Assembly: GCA_910579425.1 (NCBI GenBank)
Contig: CAJTVL010000052.1
Location: forward strand, 1-27,696
From: an uncultured Lachnospiraceae bacterium
GTDB taxonomy: Bacteria; Bacillota; Clostridia; Lachnospirales; Lachnospiraceae
DNA: 27,696 bases
Direction of reading: 5' to 3'
Positions 8,386-15,715 of the stretch are shown here, piece after piece (positions within the stretch are counted from its first letter, which is position 1; the number at the start of each line of letters is the position of its first letter). The notes beneath the pieces are model-generated. The model made no database searches. It had not been told where the DNA came from and saw only the letters and a program-made list of their open reading frames with translations. The position numbers and the translations under genes were made by a program.

Positions 8386-8422
8386 GAAACCAACGGCCCG
8401 CATTCCCGCGGGAGTTGGTTTC
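8386..8422 (+). repeat. strong GC-rich hairpin before alaS
   Basis: GAAACCAAC (8386-8394) pairs with GTTGGTTTC (8414-8422). An inner stem, CCCGC (8397-8401) with GCGGG (8408-8412), stacks on it. No T-run follows, and no T-box consensus (AGGGTGGNACCGCG) is present, so neither a terminator nor a T-box explains it. Confidence 0.7.
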
Positions 8423-8450
8423 TGTGGAAGAAAGGGACAGGTACAGAGAA

Positions 8451-11093
8451 ATGAAACCATACGGCGTAAATGAACTGCGCAAAATGTTTTTGGAATTTTT
8501 TGAGAGTAAGGGGCATCTGGCAATGAAGAGTTTTTCCCTTGTGCCCCATAACGATAACAGTCTGCTTCTGATCAATTCAGGGATGGCGCCCTTAAAGCCA
8601 TACTTTACCGGACAGGAGATCCCGCCCAGGAAAAGGGTGACGACCTGCCAGAAATGTATCCGTACCCCTGACATCGAAAATATCGGAAAGACAGCCAGAC
8701 ACGGCACCTTTTTTGAAATGCTGGGGAATTTCTCTTTCGGGGACTATTTCAAGCATGAGGCCATCGCCTGGACCTGGGAGTTTTTGACGGAGGTGGTAGG
8801 GCTTGACAAGGAGCGCCTTTATCCTTCCGTTTATGTGGAGGACGACGAGGCTTTCGAGATCTGGAATAAAGAGATCGGCATTCCCGCAGAGCGGATTTAC
8901 CGTTTCGGCAAGGAGGATAATTTCTGGGAGCACGGCTCCGGCCCCTGCGGCCCCTGCTCGGAGGTCTATTATGACAGAGGGGAAAAGTACGGCTGCGGCA
9001 AGCCGGACTGTCAGGTGGGCTGCGACTGTGACCGCTACATTGAGGTCTGGAACAATGTGTTTACCCAGTTTGACAATGACGGTAAGGGAAACTACTGCGA
9101 ACTGGAACAGAAGAACATCGACACCGGAATGGGATTGGAGCGTCTTGCCGCCGTGGTGCAGGATGTAGACTCCATCTTTGATATTGATACGATCTGTGCG
9201 CTGAGGAACAAGGTAAGCGAGATTTCTGGCAAGGAATACAACAGGGAATACAAATGGGATGTTTCCATCCGGATCATTACCGACCATATCCGTTCGGCCA
9301 CCTTCATGATTTCCGACGGCATCATGCCCTCCAATGAGGGCAGAGGCTATGTGCTGCGCAGGATTATCCGCAGGGCGGCCCGCCACGGAAGGCTGCTTGG
9401 GATCACGGGAGAATTCCTTGCGGATTTGAGCAACACCGTGATTGAGGGCAACCGGGACGGATATCCGGAGCTGGAAGAGAAGAAGGCTTTTATCTTCAAT
9501 GTGCTCACCCAGGAAGAAAATAAATTTAACAGAACCATAGACCAGGGCCTCAGCATTTTAAGCGAGCTGGAGGATGCCATGATCAAAGAAGGAAAAAAAC
9601 AGCTTGCAGGGGCCGACGCTTTCCGGCTTTATGACACCTTTGGCTTCCCGCTGGATCTGACCATGGAGATTTTGGAAGAGAAGGGGCTCACCGTGGATCA
9701 GGAGGGCTTTGCCGCCGCCATGCAGGAGCAGAAGCAGAAGGCAAGAGCGGCCCGCAAGGTGACCAACTATATGGGGGCGGATGTGACGGTTTATGAGTCT
9801 ATTGATCCTTCCGTTACCACGGAGTTTGTGGGATACGACCGTTTGATCCATGATTCCAGGATTACCGTGCTTACCACGGAGAGCGAATTGGTGGAGGCTC
9901 TGACGGACGCAGAAGTGGGAACCATAATCGTGGAGGAGACTCCTTTTTATGCAACCATGGGAGGACAGTGCGCCGATACGGGACTGATTACCTGTGCGGC
10001 CGGAGAATTCCGGGTGGAGGATACCGTAAAGCTTCTTGGAGGCAAGGTAGGCCACATCGGCAGGGTGACAAGGGGAATGTTCAAGACAGGGGATGAGGTA
10101 ACTCTCAAGGTGAACGAAGCGGGGAGAGTGAATACCTGCAAGAACCACAGCGCCACCCATCTGCTTCAGAAGGCTCTGCGTACCGTTCTGGGAACGCATG
10201 TGGAGCAGGCCGGTTCCTTTGTAAACGGGGACAGGCTGCGGTTTGACTTTAATCATTTTTCCGCAATGACCGCGGACGAGATCAGCAGGGTAGAGGAAAT
10301 TGTAAACGAAAAGATCGCCCAGGCGCTGCCTGTGGAGACAAAGGTGATGAGCCTTGAAGAGGCCAGAAAGACAGGGGCAATGGCTTTGTTCGGCGAGAAG
10401 TACGGGGAATCTGTCCGGGTGGTTCAGATGGGAGATTTTTCCACTGAACTCTGCGGCGGTACCCATGTGGAGAACACCGCCTCCATTATGCTCTTTAAGA
10501 TTATTTCCGAAAGCGGCGTGGCGGCGGGAGTGCGAAGGATTGAAGCCCTCACAGGGGCAGGAGTGCTGGCATATTACAAAGGCATGGAGCAGCGGCTGCA
10601 GGAGGCGGCCTCCATCGTGAAGACTTCCCCCACAGAACTGACAGTAAGACTGGAGCATTTGATGACAGAGCTGCGCCGCCTGCGCAGCGAAAACGAATCT
10701 TTAAAGAGCAAGGCAGCCAGAGAAGCCTTAGGAGACGTGACAGACCAGGTAAAAGAAATCAAAGGGATCAGGCTTCTGGCCTCAAAGGCGGCAGATGTAG
10801 ATATGAACGGACTGCGGGATCTGGGCGACCAGCTTAAGGAAAAGCTGGGAGAAGGCGTGGTTCTGCTGATTTCCGAAAAGGACGGCAGAGTGAATATGGT
10901 AGCCATGGCCACGGAGGAAGCCGTGAAAAAGGGCGCCCATGCCGGAAACCTGATCAAGGGAATTGCCTCCCTGGTGGGGGGCGGCGGCGGCGGACGACCC
11001 AATATGGCCCAGGCCGGAGGAAAGAACCCTGCCGGAATAGGCAACGCCCTTGCAGAGGCGGCTAAGGTTCTGGAGGGACAGATCAGAGGTTAA
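8451..11093 (+). CDS. alaS: alanine--tRNA ligase
   Basis: AlaRS charges tRNA-Ala and clears misacylated Ser/Gly-tRNA. The start ATG 8451 gives 880 residues and the usual N-terminus ending in GVNELRKMFLEFFESKGH; an upstream in-frame start at 8358 would translate the repeat spacer and is rejected. The class II catalytic core occupies about residues 1-250. The editing domain carries HSATH (H566, H570) and CGGTH (C668, H672), the four zinc ligands, so editing should be intact. The C-Ala/DHHA1 part ends with a Gly-rich loop typical of the family. The ribosome site is weak (AGGGACAGG, 8433-8441). The spacer repeats before it are the odd part of this locus. Confidence 0.97.
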   Translation: MKPYGVNELRKMFLEFFESKGHLAMKSFSLVPHNDNSLLLINSGMAPLKPYFTGQEIPPRKRVTTCQKCIRTPDIENIGKTARHGTFFEMLGNFSFGDYFKHEAIAWTWEFLTEVVGLDKERLYPSVYVEDDEAFEIWNKEIGIPAERIYRFGKEDNFWEHGSGPCGPCSEVYYDRGEKYGCGKPDCQVGCDCDRYIEVWNNVFTQFDNDGKGNYCELEQKNIDTGMGLERLAAVVQDVDSIFDIDTICALRNKVSEISGKEYNREYKWDVSIRIITDHIRSATFMISDGIMPSNEGRGYVLRRIIRRAARHGRLLGITGEFLADLSNTVIEGNRDGYPELEEKKAFIFNVLTQEENKFNRTIDQGLSILSELEDAMIKEGKKQLAGADAFRLYDTFGFPLDLTMEILEEKGLTVDQEGFAAAMQEQKQKARAARKVTNYMGADVTVYESIDPSVTTEFVGYDRLIHDSRITVLTTESELVEALTDAEVGTIIVEETPFYATMGGQCADTGLITCAAGEFRVEDTVKLLGGKVGHIGRVTRGMFKTGDEVTLKVNEAGRVNTCKNHSATHLLQKALRTVLGTHVEQAGSFVNGDRLRFDFNHFSAMTADEISRVEEIVNEKIAQALPVETKVMSLEEARKTGAMALFGEKYGESVRVVQMGDFSTELCGGTHVENTASIMLFKIISESGVAAGVRRIEALTGAGVLAYYKGMEQRLQEAASIVKTSPTELTVRLEHLMTELRRLRSENESLKSKAAREALGDVTDQVKEIKGIRLLASKAADVDMNGLRDLGDQLKEKLGEGVVLLISEKDGRVNMVAMATEEAVKKGAHAGNLIKGIASLVGGGGGGRPNMAQAGGKNPAGIGNALAEAAKVLEGQIRG

Positions 11094-11136
11094 TTTTCTG
11101 TGGATGACTGAGAAGTCTAAAATAAAGTTAGCGTGG

Positions 11137-11216
11137 ATTTTTTTGAGGCTAGCCGGGAGTACAGCGTTGGAAGCTTCCTTCTCCCAGCGCAGCCTGCAGG
11201 CGAACCTCAAAAAAAT
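11137..11216 (+). repeat. 80-nt palindromic element downstream of alaS
   Basis: ATTTTTTTGAGG (11137-11148) is the exact inverse complement of CCTCAAAAAAAT (11205-11216). Inside, GCGTTGG (11164-11170) can pair with CCAGCGC (11184-11190), one pair being G-T, and GGAAGCTTCC is itself palindromic. The T-run is in the 5' arm and the A-run in the 3' arm on both strands, the reverse of a terminator. It resembles a small mobile palindrome with 12-bp terminal inverted repeats, or a structured RNA. The identity is open. Confidence 0.6.
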
Positions 11217-11228
11217 ATTCAAATTATA

Positions 11229-11256
11229 TTGACGTAAGCTGATTTTGTGGTATAAT
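11229..11256 (+). promoter_or_regulatory. sigma-A promoter of rpsU
   Basis: TTGACG (11229-11234), a 16-base spacer and TATAAT (11251-11256), preceded by an extended -10 TGG (11248-11250). This is the strongest promoter in the window by consensus, as expected for a ribosomal protein gene. Confidence 0.85.
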
Positions 11257-11339
11257 TTCAGTTATGTATGTATAGTACAAATAGAAACCCAATCAGTCAA
11301 TGTTGCTTGGAAGGGACTGAAGGGAGGTTAGGGTGTAGG

Positions 11340-11516
11340 ATGTCAAACGTAATTGTTAAAGAAAATGAGACTTTGGACAGCGCATTACGTCGCTTTAAGA
11401 GAAGTTGTGCCAAGGCAGGAATCCAGCAGGAGATCCGCAAGCGTGAACATTATGAGAAGCCTAGCGTAAGACGTAAAAAGAAATCTGAAGCAGCAAGAAA
11501 ACGTAAATACAACTAA
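11340..11516 (+). CDS. rpsU: 30S ribosomal protein S21
   Basis: S21 is a small basic protein of the 30S platform, near the anti-Shine-Dalgarno end of 16S rRNA. The 58-residue product begins MSNVIVKENETLDSALRRFK, which is diagnostic, and ends in the usual Arg/Lys-rich tail. The start ATG 11340 follows AGGGAGG (11321-11327); the upstream in-frame ATG at 11268 would add 24 unrelated residues and is rejected. It is a single-gene unit with a consensus promoter and its own terminator. Confidence 0.97.
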   Translation: MSNVIVKENETLDSALRRFKRSCAKAGIQQEIRKREHYEKPSVRRKKKSEAARKRKYN

Positions 11517-11533
11517 GTTACTTAGCATGCAAT

Positions 11534-11568
11534 GAAAGTCCTTGGTCTTCACAAGGACTTTCTTGTCT
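11534..11568 (+). terminator. intrinsic terminator of rpsU
   Basis: GAAAGTCCTTG (11534-11544) pairs perfectly with CAAGGACTTTC (11552-11562) around a seven-base loop. TTGTCT follows. It lies 18 bases after the rpsU stop codon. Confidence 0.85.
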
Positions 11569-11590
11569 CATGGGAAATTCTTATTATAAT
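11563..11590 (+). promoter_or_regulatory. candidate promoter for the PF06541 membrane protein gene
   Basis: TTGTCT (11563-11568) and a perfect TATAAT (11585-11590) are 16 bases apart. The -35 hexamer is the tail of the rpsU terminator, which makes a compact boundary between the two units. Confidence 0.5.
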
Positions 11591-11633
11591 TTTGTATAAG
11601 AAATGGTAGATTCTATGAAGGGGTTAGATGAAT

Positions 11634-12227
11634 ATGTGGACATGGAAGTTATTCGGCACAGATCTCTATCATCTGATCGCGGCTTTCATTGTATACAGCA
11701 TAATGGGATGGCTGGTCGAATCCATTTATATGTCATTTTGTAATAGGAAATTGACGAATCGAGGTTTTGGAAGAGGCCCTTTCTGTCCGATTTACGGATT
11801 CGGAGGGGTTTTGGGGTATTTGATTTTACATCCTTTGAGCAACCATCTGGTTGGGCTGTATCTGGCAGGCGCGGTTCTCGCAACTATCTTTGAATATCTT
11901 GTAGGCAGGCTGATGCTTAAGTTATTCGGGGAAGTGTGGTGGGACTATAACGACAAGCCATGCAATTATAAGGGGATCATTTGTCTGGAAAGTACTGTTG
12001 CATGGGGGTTTTATGCAATCATTATCATTACTTTTTTACATAGCAGGATTCTGGATTTGATTGACCGGTTCGATACGGGCTGGGGAATCAGAGCCTGCAG
12101 AATGATTCTTTTCCTTGTGACAGTGGATTATCTGCTGAAGTTAATGCATATTTTTAACATCAGTCTGAAGGAACAGAGAGAAAAAATTGTGGACGCTTAT
12201 CGGGCTTTTCGGATGAGGTGGTATTAA
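11634..12227 (+). CDS. PF06541 family polytopic membrane protein (putative ABC-transporter type IV)
   Basis: The product has about 197 residues from ATG 11634, which is nine bases after AAGGGG (11619-11624); ATG 11628 is possible but sits too close to that site. Five hydrophobic segments suggest a membrane protein. Conserved features are GWLVESIY in the first helix, NRGFGRGPFCPIYGFGG after it, and WWDYNDKPCNYKGIICLESTVAWG in the middle. These recall the family named putative ABC-transporter type IV (PF06541, CmpB-like). The family name is historical: no ATPase partner is present here and the function is unknown. It stands alone between rpsU and the carboxypeptidase operon. Confidence 0.75.
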   Translation: MWTWKLFGTDLYHLIAAFIVYSIMGWLVESIYMSFCNRKLTNRGFGRGPFCPIYGFGGVLGYLILHPLSNHLVGLYLAGAVLATIFEYLVGRLMLKLFGEVWWDYNDKPCNYKGIICLESTVAWGFYAIIIITFLHSRILDLIDRFDTGWGIRACRMILFLVTVDYLLKLMHIFNISLKEQREKIVDAYRAFRMRWY

Positions 12228-12314
12228 AGCCGGCGTAATCGAAATTGTACGTGCATTTTAAAAACAAATAAAACATATCCATAGTAATAGAATACATAAG
12301 GGGAGAGTAATTAC

Positions 12315-13481
12315 GTGAAGAAATATTTAAAGAAAACCCTGTGCTATGCGATGTGTTTTATTTTTGTGTTGATGATGCCCATAAAGGCATACGCCGCTCC
12401 CGAAGTGGAGGCACCTTCCTATATTTTAGTAGAGGCCTCTACAGGACAGATTATCTGTGAACAAAATGCTGCGGAGCGGCGCAGCCCTGCCAGTATCACT
12501 AAAATTATGACGCTGCTTGTGATTTTCGACCATTTAGGTACAGGAAGAGTGAAGCTTGAGAGTGAGGTAGTTACCAGCGCCTATGCCAAATCCATGGGAG
12601 GTTCCCAGGTCTTTTTGGAGGAGGGGGAGGTTCAGAGCCTGGAAACCATCATCAAGTGTATAGCAGTGGCCTCCGGAAATGATGCAAGCGTTGCGGCGGC
12701 GGAATTCATTGCGGGGAGCGAGGCAGAGTTTGTCAAGCTGATGAACCAGAGAGCGGAGGATATGGGGCTTACCGATACCCATTTTGAGGATTGCTGCGGT
12801 TTGAGTGAATCCGATAATCACTATACCTCCGCGAAAGATGTGGCGTTGATGTCCCGGGAGCTGATCACCAAATATCCCCAGGTTCTGGATTACACCGGAA
12901 TCTGGATGGAGGACATCACTCACGAAACGCAGAAGGGAAGCAGCAATTTTACCTTATCCAGTACCAATAAGCTTCTTAAGATGTATGATTGGACCACCGG
13001 CCTTAAGACCGGCTCCACCAGCAAGGCTCTGTATTGTCTCTCGGCCACGGCAAGTAAGGATAATATAGATTTGATTGCGGTGGTAATGGCGTCTCCCACC
13101 AACAAAACCCGTTTTCAGGACGCCATGGCGCTTTTGAATTACGGCTACAGTGTCAGCGCTTTGTATGAGGATCCCAATGAAGATAAGCTGCCCTCTGTTC
13201 CGGTAAAGGGAGGCGTTCAGGAAGAGGCGGCGCTGATTTATCAGAAGCCCTTCCGCTACCTGGATATTAAGGGAAGCGATTTGAGCAGTATCGAAAAGTC
13301 CCTGTCTCTTCCACCACAGTTGGAGGCGCCTGTAAAGAGAGGAGATGCAGTAGGAGAAGCGGTCTATAAGCTGAACGGAGAGAGGATCGGCAGTGTTTCC
13401 ATTCTTTCGGATGTGACTATAGAAAAGGCAAGATATAAGGATTATCTGATCAGGGTCTGGAGATTATTCTGCCGCCTGTAA
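12315..13481 (+). CDS. D-alanyl-D-alanine carboxypeptidase, S11 family
   Basis: This low-molecular-mass penicillin-binding protein trims the terminal D-Ala from peptidoglycan stem peptides. The 388-residue precursor has a signal peptide (probable cut after AYA, residue 27). The three active-site motifs are SxxK as SITK (60-63), SxN as SGN (120-122) and KTG (231-233). The C-terminal tail YLIRVWRLFCRL looks like the amphipathic membrane anchor of PBP5-type enzymes. It starts with GTG 12315, nine bases after AGGGGAG (12299-12305). Sixteen bases separate it from the metallophosphoesterase gene, so it heads an operon with that gene, scpA and scpB. A second S11 enzyme lies at 15716-16990. Confidence 0.93.
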   Translation: MKKYLKKTLCYAMCFIFVLMMPIKAYAAPEVEAPSYILVEASTGQIICEQNAAERRSPASITKIMTLLVIFDHLGTGRVKLESEVVTSAYAKSMGGSQVFLEEGEVQSLETIIKCIAVASGNDASVAAAEFIAGSEAEFVKLMNQRAEDMGLTDTHFEDCCGLSESDNHYTSAKDVALMSRELITKYPQVLDYTGIWMEDITHETQKGSSNFTLSSTNKLLKMYDWTTGLKTGSTSKALYCLSATASKDNIDLIAVVMASPTNKTRFQDAMALLNYGYSVSALYEDPNEDKLPSVPVKGGVQEEAALIYQKPFRYLDIKGSDLSSIEKSLSLPPQLEAPVKRGDAVGEAVYKLNGERIGSVSILSDVTIEKARYKDYLIRVWRLFCRL

Positions 13482-13497
13482 AGAAAGGGCGTATAGA

Positions 13498-14364
13498 TTG
13501 ATTGTTTTGATTTGTCTGGCGGCGCTGGCGGTATTTTTTCTGCTGGTTATGGCTGTTGATTGTAATCGTTTTGTGGTAAGAACTTACAGATGCAGGATGA
13601 AGAACCTTAAGAAGGATGGCAGGGCCGTCCTTCTTTCTGACCTGCACGGCAAGTCCTTCGGAAAAGAGAATAAAAAGCTGCTGGCTGCGATCGACCGGCT
13701 TAACCCGGATATGATCTGGATTGCCGGGGATATGTATACCTGTGAAAAAGGGGCAGACCCTGATGCGGCGGCATCCTTTACAGAGAAGCTGGCAGAGAAA
13801 TATCCGGTTTATTACGGCAACGGTAATCACGAGCAGAAAACCGGGATTTACCCTGAGGATTACGGAAATCTGTACCGGGATTATTTTGACAGGATGAAAA
13901 AAGCAGGGGTAAGGCATCTGGTCAATGAGAAAGTATACCTGCCGGAATTCAATATGGATATTTACGGCATGGAGATTGACCTTGATTATTACAAAAAGTT
14001 TCAATCCATAAGCATGGAAGGAGATTATCCGGACAGGCTTCTGGGAAAGCCTGATCAAACAAGGGCTACGGTTTTGATTGCGCACAATCCGGATTATTTT
14101 CCGGCTTATGCCGGGTGGGGAGCGGATCTTGTGGTATCTGGACACATCCATGGAGGCCTGATGCGTCTTCCCGTTCTTGGAGGAGCCATTTCCCCCTCTT
14201 TTAAGCTGTTTCCCCATTTTGACGGAGGGCAGTTTTGGGAAGGATGCAGTACTATGATTTTGAGCAGAGGGTTAGGAGCCCACACCCTTCCCATACGGAT
14301 TTTTAATCCCGGAGAGCTGGTGTTAATTGAACTGAAAGGAGAGGGAAAATGGCAATCCCCGTAA
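13498..14364 (+). CDS. membrane-anchored metallophosphoesterase (YkuE/YaeI-like)
   Basis: The 288-residue protein opens with one membrane helix (residues 2-20) and then a calcineurin-like phosphoesterase domain, which uses a two-metal centre. The motifs are in order: DLHG (48-51), GDMY (77-80), GNGNHE (107-112), AHNPDY (195-200) and GHIHGG (215-220). The fold should face the outside if the helix is a signal anchor. The start is TTG 13498, eight bases after AAAGGG (13484-13489). Its end overlaps scpA by 16 bases. Related proteins include YkuE of Bacillus and lipid-pyrophosphate hydrolases; the substrate is not evident here. Confidence 0.88.
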   Translation: MIVLICLAALAVFFLLVMAVDCNRFVVRTYRCRMKNLKKDGRAVLLSDLHGKSFGKENKKLLAAIDRLNPDMIWIAGDMYTCEKGADPDAAASFTEKLAEKYPVYYGNGNHEQKTGIYPEDYGNLYRDYFDRMKKAGVRHLVNEKVYLPEFNMDIYGMEIDLDYYKKFQSISMEGDYPDRLLGKPDQTRATVLIAHNPDYFPAYAGWGADLVVSGHIHGGLMRLPVLGGAISPSFKLFPHFDGGQFWEGCSTMILSRGLGAHTLPIRIFNPGELVLIELKGEGKWQSP

Positions 14365-15092
14365 AACTGCAGATTTTTGAAGGCCCCCTTGATCTTCTTT
14401 TACATCTCATAGAAAAAAATAAAGTAGATATTTATGATATTCCCATAGTGGAAATCACGGCACAGTATCTGGATTATATCAAGGCCATGGAAACCGAGGA
14501 CATGAACGTGATGAGCGAATTTCTGGTGATGGCCGCCACTTTGCTGGAAATCAAGTGCAGGATGCTCCTTCCCAGAGAGGTGGATGAGGAAGGGGAGGAG
14601 ATTGACCCCAGAGCGGAGCTGGTTCAAAAGCTGTTGGAATATAAAATGTATAAATACATGTCTTACGAGTTAAAGGACAGGCAGGTGGATGCGGCCAGAA
14701 CTCTTTTCAGAGAAAAAAATCTTCCCAAAGAGGTGGCGGACTACCGTCCGCCTGTGGACTTGAAAGCTCTTTTGGGAGATGCGGATCTGGCAAAGCTTCA
14801 GTCCCTTTTCAAGATGGTAATGAAAAGACAGGAGGACAAGATCGACCCGGTCAGAAGCAGCTTCGGAAATATCGAGAAGGATGAAGTGGATATGGACGCA
14901 AAAACCACCTATGTGGAGGGCTTTATCCGGCTCCACAAAACCTTCAGCTTCCGGCAGCTTTTGGAAAAGCAGAAGAGCAAGATGGAAATCATCGTCACTT
15001 TCCTTGTGATATTGGAAATGATGAAGATGGGGAAAATTTCTATCGTGCAGGAAAATACCTTTGACGATATTATGATTACCACAAAAGAGTAA
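14349..15092 (+). CDS. scpA: segregation and condensation protein A
   Basis: ScpA is the kleisin that bridges SMC heads and, with ScpB, forms the bacterial condensin needed for chromosome compaction and segregation. The 247-residue product has the typical N-terminus LQIFEGPLDLLLHLIEKNKVD, an acidic linker, and a C-terminal winged helix with VTFLVILEMMKMGKI. The start ATG 14349 lies inside the end of the phosphoesterase gene, preceded by GGAGAGGG. scpB follows after 14 bases, the standard pairing. The call is certain. Confidence 0.96.
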   Translation: MAIPVKLQIFEGPLDLLLHLIEKNKVDIYDIPIVEITAQYLDYIKAMETEDMNVMSEFLVMAATLLEIKCRMLLPREVDEEGEEIDPRAELVQKLLEYKMYKYMSYELKDRQVDAARTLFREKNLPKEVADYRPPVDLKALLGDADLAKLQSLFKMVMKRQEDKIDPVRSSFGNIEKDEVDMDAKTTYVEGFIRLHKTFSFRQLLEKQKSKMEIIVTFLVILEMMKMGKISIVQENTFDDIMITTKE

Positions 15093-15106
15093 CGGGAGGC
15101 GGAAAT

Positions 15107-15676
15107 TTGAACAGGCAGAAGGAAAAAGCAATTTTAGAGGCAATTCTTTTTACCATGGGAGAATCGGTGGAGATCGAGCGTCTGGCAACAGTGATTGAGA
15201 AGGACCGGAAGTACACAAAAGAATTACTGCTGGAAATGAAAGAGGAATTTGAGAAGAAGGAGTGCGGGATTACTCTGATGGAGTTAGAGGAGTCCTTTCA
15301 GATGTGTACCAAGGCGGAGATGTATGAATATCTCATCAAGATTGCCAAAACGCCCCGCAAATATGTGCTTACGGATACTCTGTTGGAGACCCTGTCCATC
15401 GTCGCCTACAAGCAGCCGGTGACCAAGGCGGAAATCGAGAAGATCAGAGGGGTGAGCTGCGACCACGCGGTGAACAGGCTGGTGGAATTTGGCCTGATTA
15501 TGGAGGTGGGCAGAATGGATGCTCCGGGGCGTCCCCTGTTTTTCGGTACCACAGAGGAATTTCTGCGCAGTTTTGGCGTGAAATCCTTAGAGGAGCTTCC
15601 GGAGCTGTCGGCAGTACAGATCGAGGAATTCAAAATCCAGGCAGAGCAGGAGGCCAGCCTGCAGTTGGATATTTGA
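15107..15676 (+). CDS. scpB: segregation and condensation protein B
   Basis: ScpB dimers bind the middle of the ScpA kleisin in the SMC complex. The 189-residue product has two winged-helix domains. TLSIVAYKQPVTKAEIEKIRG and GRPLFFGTTEEFLRSFG are hallmark stretches of the family. It starts with TTG 15107, seven bases after GGGAGG (15094-15099). It is the last gene of the operon and converges on the minus-strand carboxypeptidase, with only 39 bases between the two stop codons and no clear terminator there. Confidence 0.95.
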   Translation: MNRQKEKAILEAILFTMGESVEIERLATVIEKDRKYTKELLLEMKEEFEKKECGITLMELEESFQMCTKAEMYEYLIKIAKTPRKYVLTDTLLETLSIVAYKQPVTKAEIEKIRGVSCDHAVNRLVEFGLIMEVGRMDAPGRPLFFGTTEEFLRSFGVKSLEELPELSAVQIEEFKIQAEQEASLQLDI

Positions 15677-15715
15677 TTTTCCGTATCTGTTATTTCCCTG
15701 ATTCGCGGACACGCT

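Noticed and set aside
8358..8450. N-terminal extension of AlaRS from an upstream in-frame start
   Set aside because: The 31 extra residues are translated from the repeat and hairpin spacer and do not resemble AlaRS N-termini; ATG 8451 gives the usual length.
8297..8450. T-box riboswitch before alaS
   Set aside because: No AGGGTGGNACCGCG-type T-box sequence and no terminator with a T-run is present.
7754..8707. Minus-strand frame of 317 codons across glyS and alaS
   Set aside because: It spans the ends of two synthetase genes and the repeat spacer and shows no protein-like motif.
9558..10658. Minus-strand frame of 366 codons inside alaS
   Set aside because: The plus strand is a certain AlaRS with all editing residues. 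This frame is antisense and rich in Cys/His/Leu without pattern.
11137..11216. Intrinsic terminator of alaS
   Set aside because: The T-run lies in the 5' arm and the 3' side is an A-run on either strand, so it lacks the terminal T-tract of an intrinsic terminator.
11050..11232. 60-codon frame over the palindrome after alaS
   Set aside because: It overlaps the alaS end and reads through the inverted repeat; no ribosome site. Structure, not coding, explains the region.
13450..14217. Minus-strand frame of 255 codons over the phosphoesterase gene
   Set aside because: The plus strand carries all five metallophosphoesterase motifs; this is its shadow.
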